A DNA stretch of 6,838 bases. Source: an uncultured Bacteroidota bacterium (GTDB lineage: Bacteria; Bacteroidota; Bacteroidia; Chitinophagales; Chitinophagaceae). The stretch's first letter is position 1; every line of letters begins with the position of its first letter. Positions 6,262 through 6,838 of this stretch are shown here, in pieces. The stretch lies in assembly GCA_946479535.1 (NCBI GenBank), contig CAMLGP010000149.1, forward strand, positions 1 to 6,838, given 5' to 3'. The notes under the pieces are model-generated. The model was not told the DNA's origin and made no database searches. It saw only the letters and a list, made by a program, of their open reading frames with translations. Made by a program: the position numbers and the translations under genes.

Positions 6262-6284
6262 GTGGTTCGTGAGACACGAACCAC
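6262..6284. repeat. Perfect 10-bp-stem inverted repeat before the DUF4258 gene
   Basis: GTGGTTCGTG (6262-6271) and CACGAACCAC (6275-6284) are perfect inverted copies with a three-base loop AGA. The repeat ends four bases before the DUF4258 ATG on the minus strand and 29 bases before the mtaB ATG on the plus strand. The transcript of the DUF4258 gene would fold it directly against the start codon. It could be an operator for the divergent pair, a 5'-UTR hairpin, or one copy of a dispersed palindromic element. Confidence 0.7.
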
Positions 6285-6298
6285 GGCGGAGAAAACTG

Positions 6299-6306
6299 TA
6301 TCTTCG
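6299..6306 (+). promoter_or_regulatory. Candidate -7 box for mtaB
   Basis: TATCTTCG matches TAnnTTTG except for one base and is followed by CGCCCTT and the ATG at 6314. The same box-to-ATG spacing (seven bases) is found before priA. No TTG is visible at the usual -33 distance, where the hairpin's right arm lies instead. Confidence 0.35.
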
Positions 6307-6313
6307 CGCCCTT

Positions 6314-6838
6314 ATGGCCAGCACCCGCACAGTAGCATTTCATACACTCGGTTGCAAGCTCAATTTCTCAGAAACCTCCTCTCTTTCCCGACTGCTGGAA
6401 AAGGAAGGATTTGAGAAAAAAGAGTTTGAGGACCTGGCAGATGTATATGTGATCAATACCTGTTCGGTAACTGATAATGCTGATAAGGAATGCCGGCAGC
6501 TGGTACGCCGCATCCAGCGCAAGGCGCCTGAAAGCTTAGTGGTGATAACGGGGTGTTATGCCCAGTTGAAACCAAAGGAGATTGCGGAAATTCCGGGGGT
6601 AGACCTGGTACTGGGTGCTGCCGAAAAATTCAATATCGCCCATCATATAAAAGAACTGGCCAAGGGGGACCCTGCCAGGATCTGCAGCTGTGATATTGAG
6701 GAGGTTTCCGGATTCCATTCTTCCTGGTCTATGAATGACCGTACCCGCACTTTTCTAAAGGTGCAGGACGGCTGCGATTATAACTGCTCCTTTTGCACCA
6801 TTCCAATGGCAAGGGGAAAATCCAGAAGTGACAGCATT
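6314..6838 (+). CDS. mtaB: tRNA (t6A37) methylthiotransferase MtaB, 5' part only
   Basis: Radical SAM enzyme that converts t6A37 to ms2t6A37 in tRNAs reading ANN codons. The frame is open for 175 codons from the ATG and leaves the window without a stop; the full family protein is about 430-450 aa, so roughly 40 percent is present. The N-terminal methylthiotransferase (UPF0004) domain starts at once with T-V-A-F-H-T-L-G-C-K-L-N (6-17) and carries the three cluster-binding cysteines Cys14, Cys50 (in N-T-C-S-V-T) and Cys81 (in T-G-C-Y-A-Q). The radical SAM cluster motif C154-D-Y-N-C158-S-F-C161 follows K-V-Q-D-G, then I-P-M-A-R-G-K-S-R-S (163-172). G-C-K-L-N-x-x-E-T is typical of MtaB, as opposed to MiaB or RimO. 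The radical SAM core beyond the motif and the TRAM domain lie outside the window. Divergent from the DUF4258 gene. Confidence 0.95.
   Translation, partial: MASTRTVAFHTLGCKLNFSETSSLSRLLEKEGFEKKEFEDLADVYVINTCSVTDNADKECRQLVRRIQRKAPESLVVITGCYAQLKPKEIAEIPGVDLVLGAAEKFNIAHHIKELAKGDPARICSCDIEEVSGFHSSWSMNDRTRTFLKVQDGCDYNCSFCTIPMARGKSRSDSI

Noticed and set aside
5838..6272. Long plus-strand open frame opposite the DUF4258 gene
   Set aside because: The minus-strand frame has a recognisable domain, a membrane segment and an operon-type overlap; the plus-strand frame shows no family features and is a shadow.
6340..6718. Minus-strand open frames opposite mtaB
   Set aside because: The plus-strand frame has all three N-terminal cluster cysteines and the radical SAM CxxxCxxC motif, so the minus frames are shadows.

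Overview
This window reads as ordinary chromosomal DNA of a Bacteroidota bacterium, most likely of the Chitinophagaceae or a neighbouring family; this rests on protein style and promoter style, not on a database search. Supporting signs are: no Shine-Dalgarno sequences before the starts, short AT-rich leaders, upstream boxes resembling the Bacteroidota -7 consensus TAnnTTTG placed just before the ATG (for example TAACTTTGCACCCCCATG before priA), an outer-membrane beta-barrel protein ending in Phe, and a membrane-anchored Cys-rich DUF4258 protein of a type familiar from this phylum.

Layout from left to right. (1) On the minus strand, murB (cell-wall precursor reductase, 534-1589) is followed after 62 bp by a small secreted barrel-like protein (7-471) with its own candidate promoter. 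(2) A 74-bp divergent intergenic region with a perfect 14-bp palindrome separates murB from a plus-strand NAD(P)-binding atypical SDR (1664-2323). (3) The convergent gap 2324-2463 holds the most unusual DNA of the window: two inverted and ten direct copies of a degenerate 10-bp unit, forming a 43-nt imperfect palindrome followed by a tandem array, bounded by GGCCACAGA-type inverted ends. (4) A minus-strand cluster, transcribed right to left, comprises the DUF4258 membrane protein (5724-6257), a PlsC-family acyltransferase (4963-5727, ATGA overlap) and the replication-restart helicase PriA (2464-4950, 12 bp further on). (5) A 56-bp divergent region with a perfect 10-bp-stem hairpin leads into the 5' part of mtaB (tRNA ms2t6A37 methylthiotransferase), which runs off the right edge.

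Functionally the genes serve housekeeping: peptidoglycan synthesis, phospholipid acylation, replication restart and tRNA modification. I see no prophage, transposase, defence system, CRISPR array, tRNA or rRNA. I found no convincing new multi-gene system. The points worth a second look are the decamer element at 2331-2456, several well-formed hairpins at gene starts and junctions, and the Cys-rich DUF4258 protein coupled to a lipid acyltransferase.
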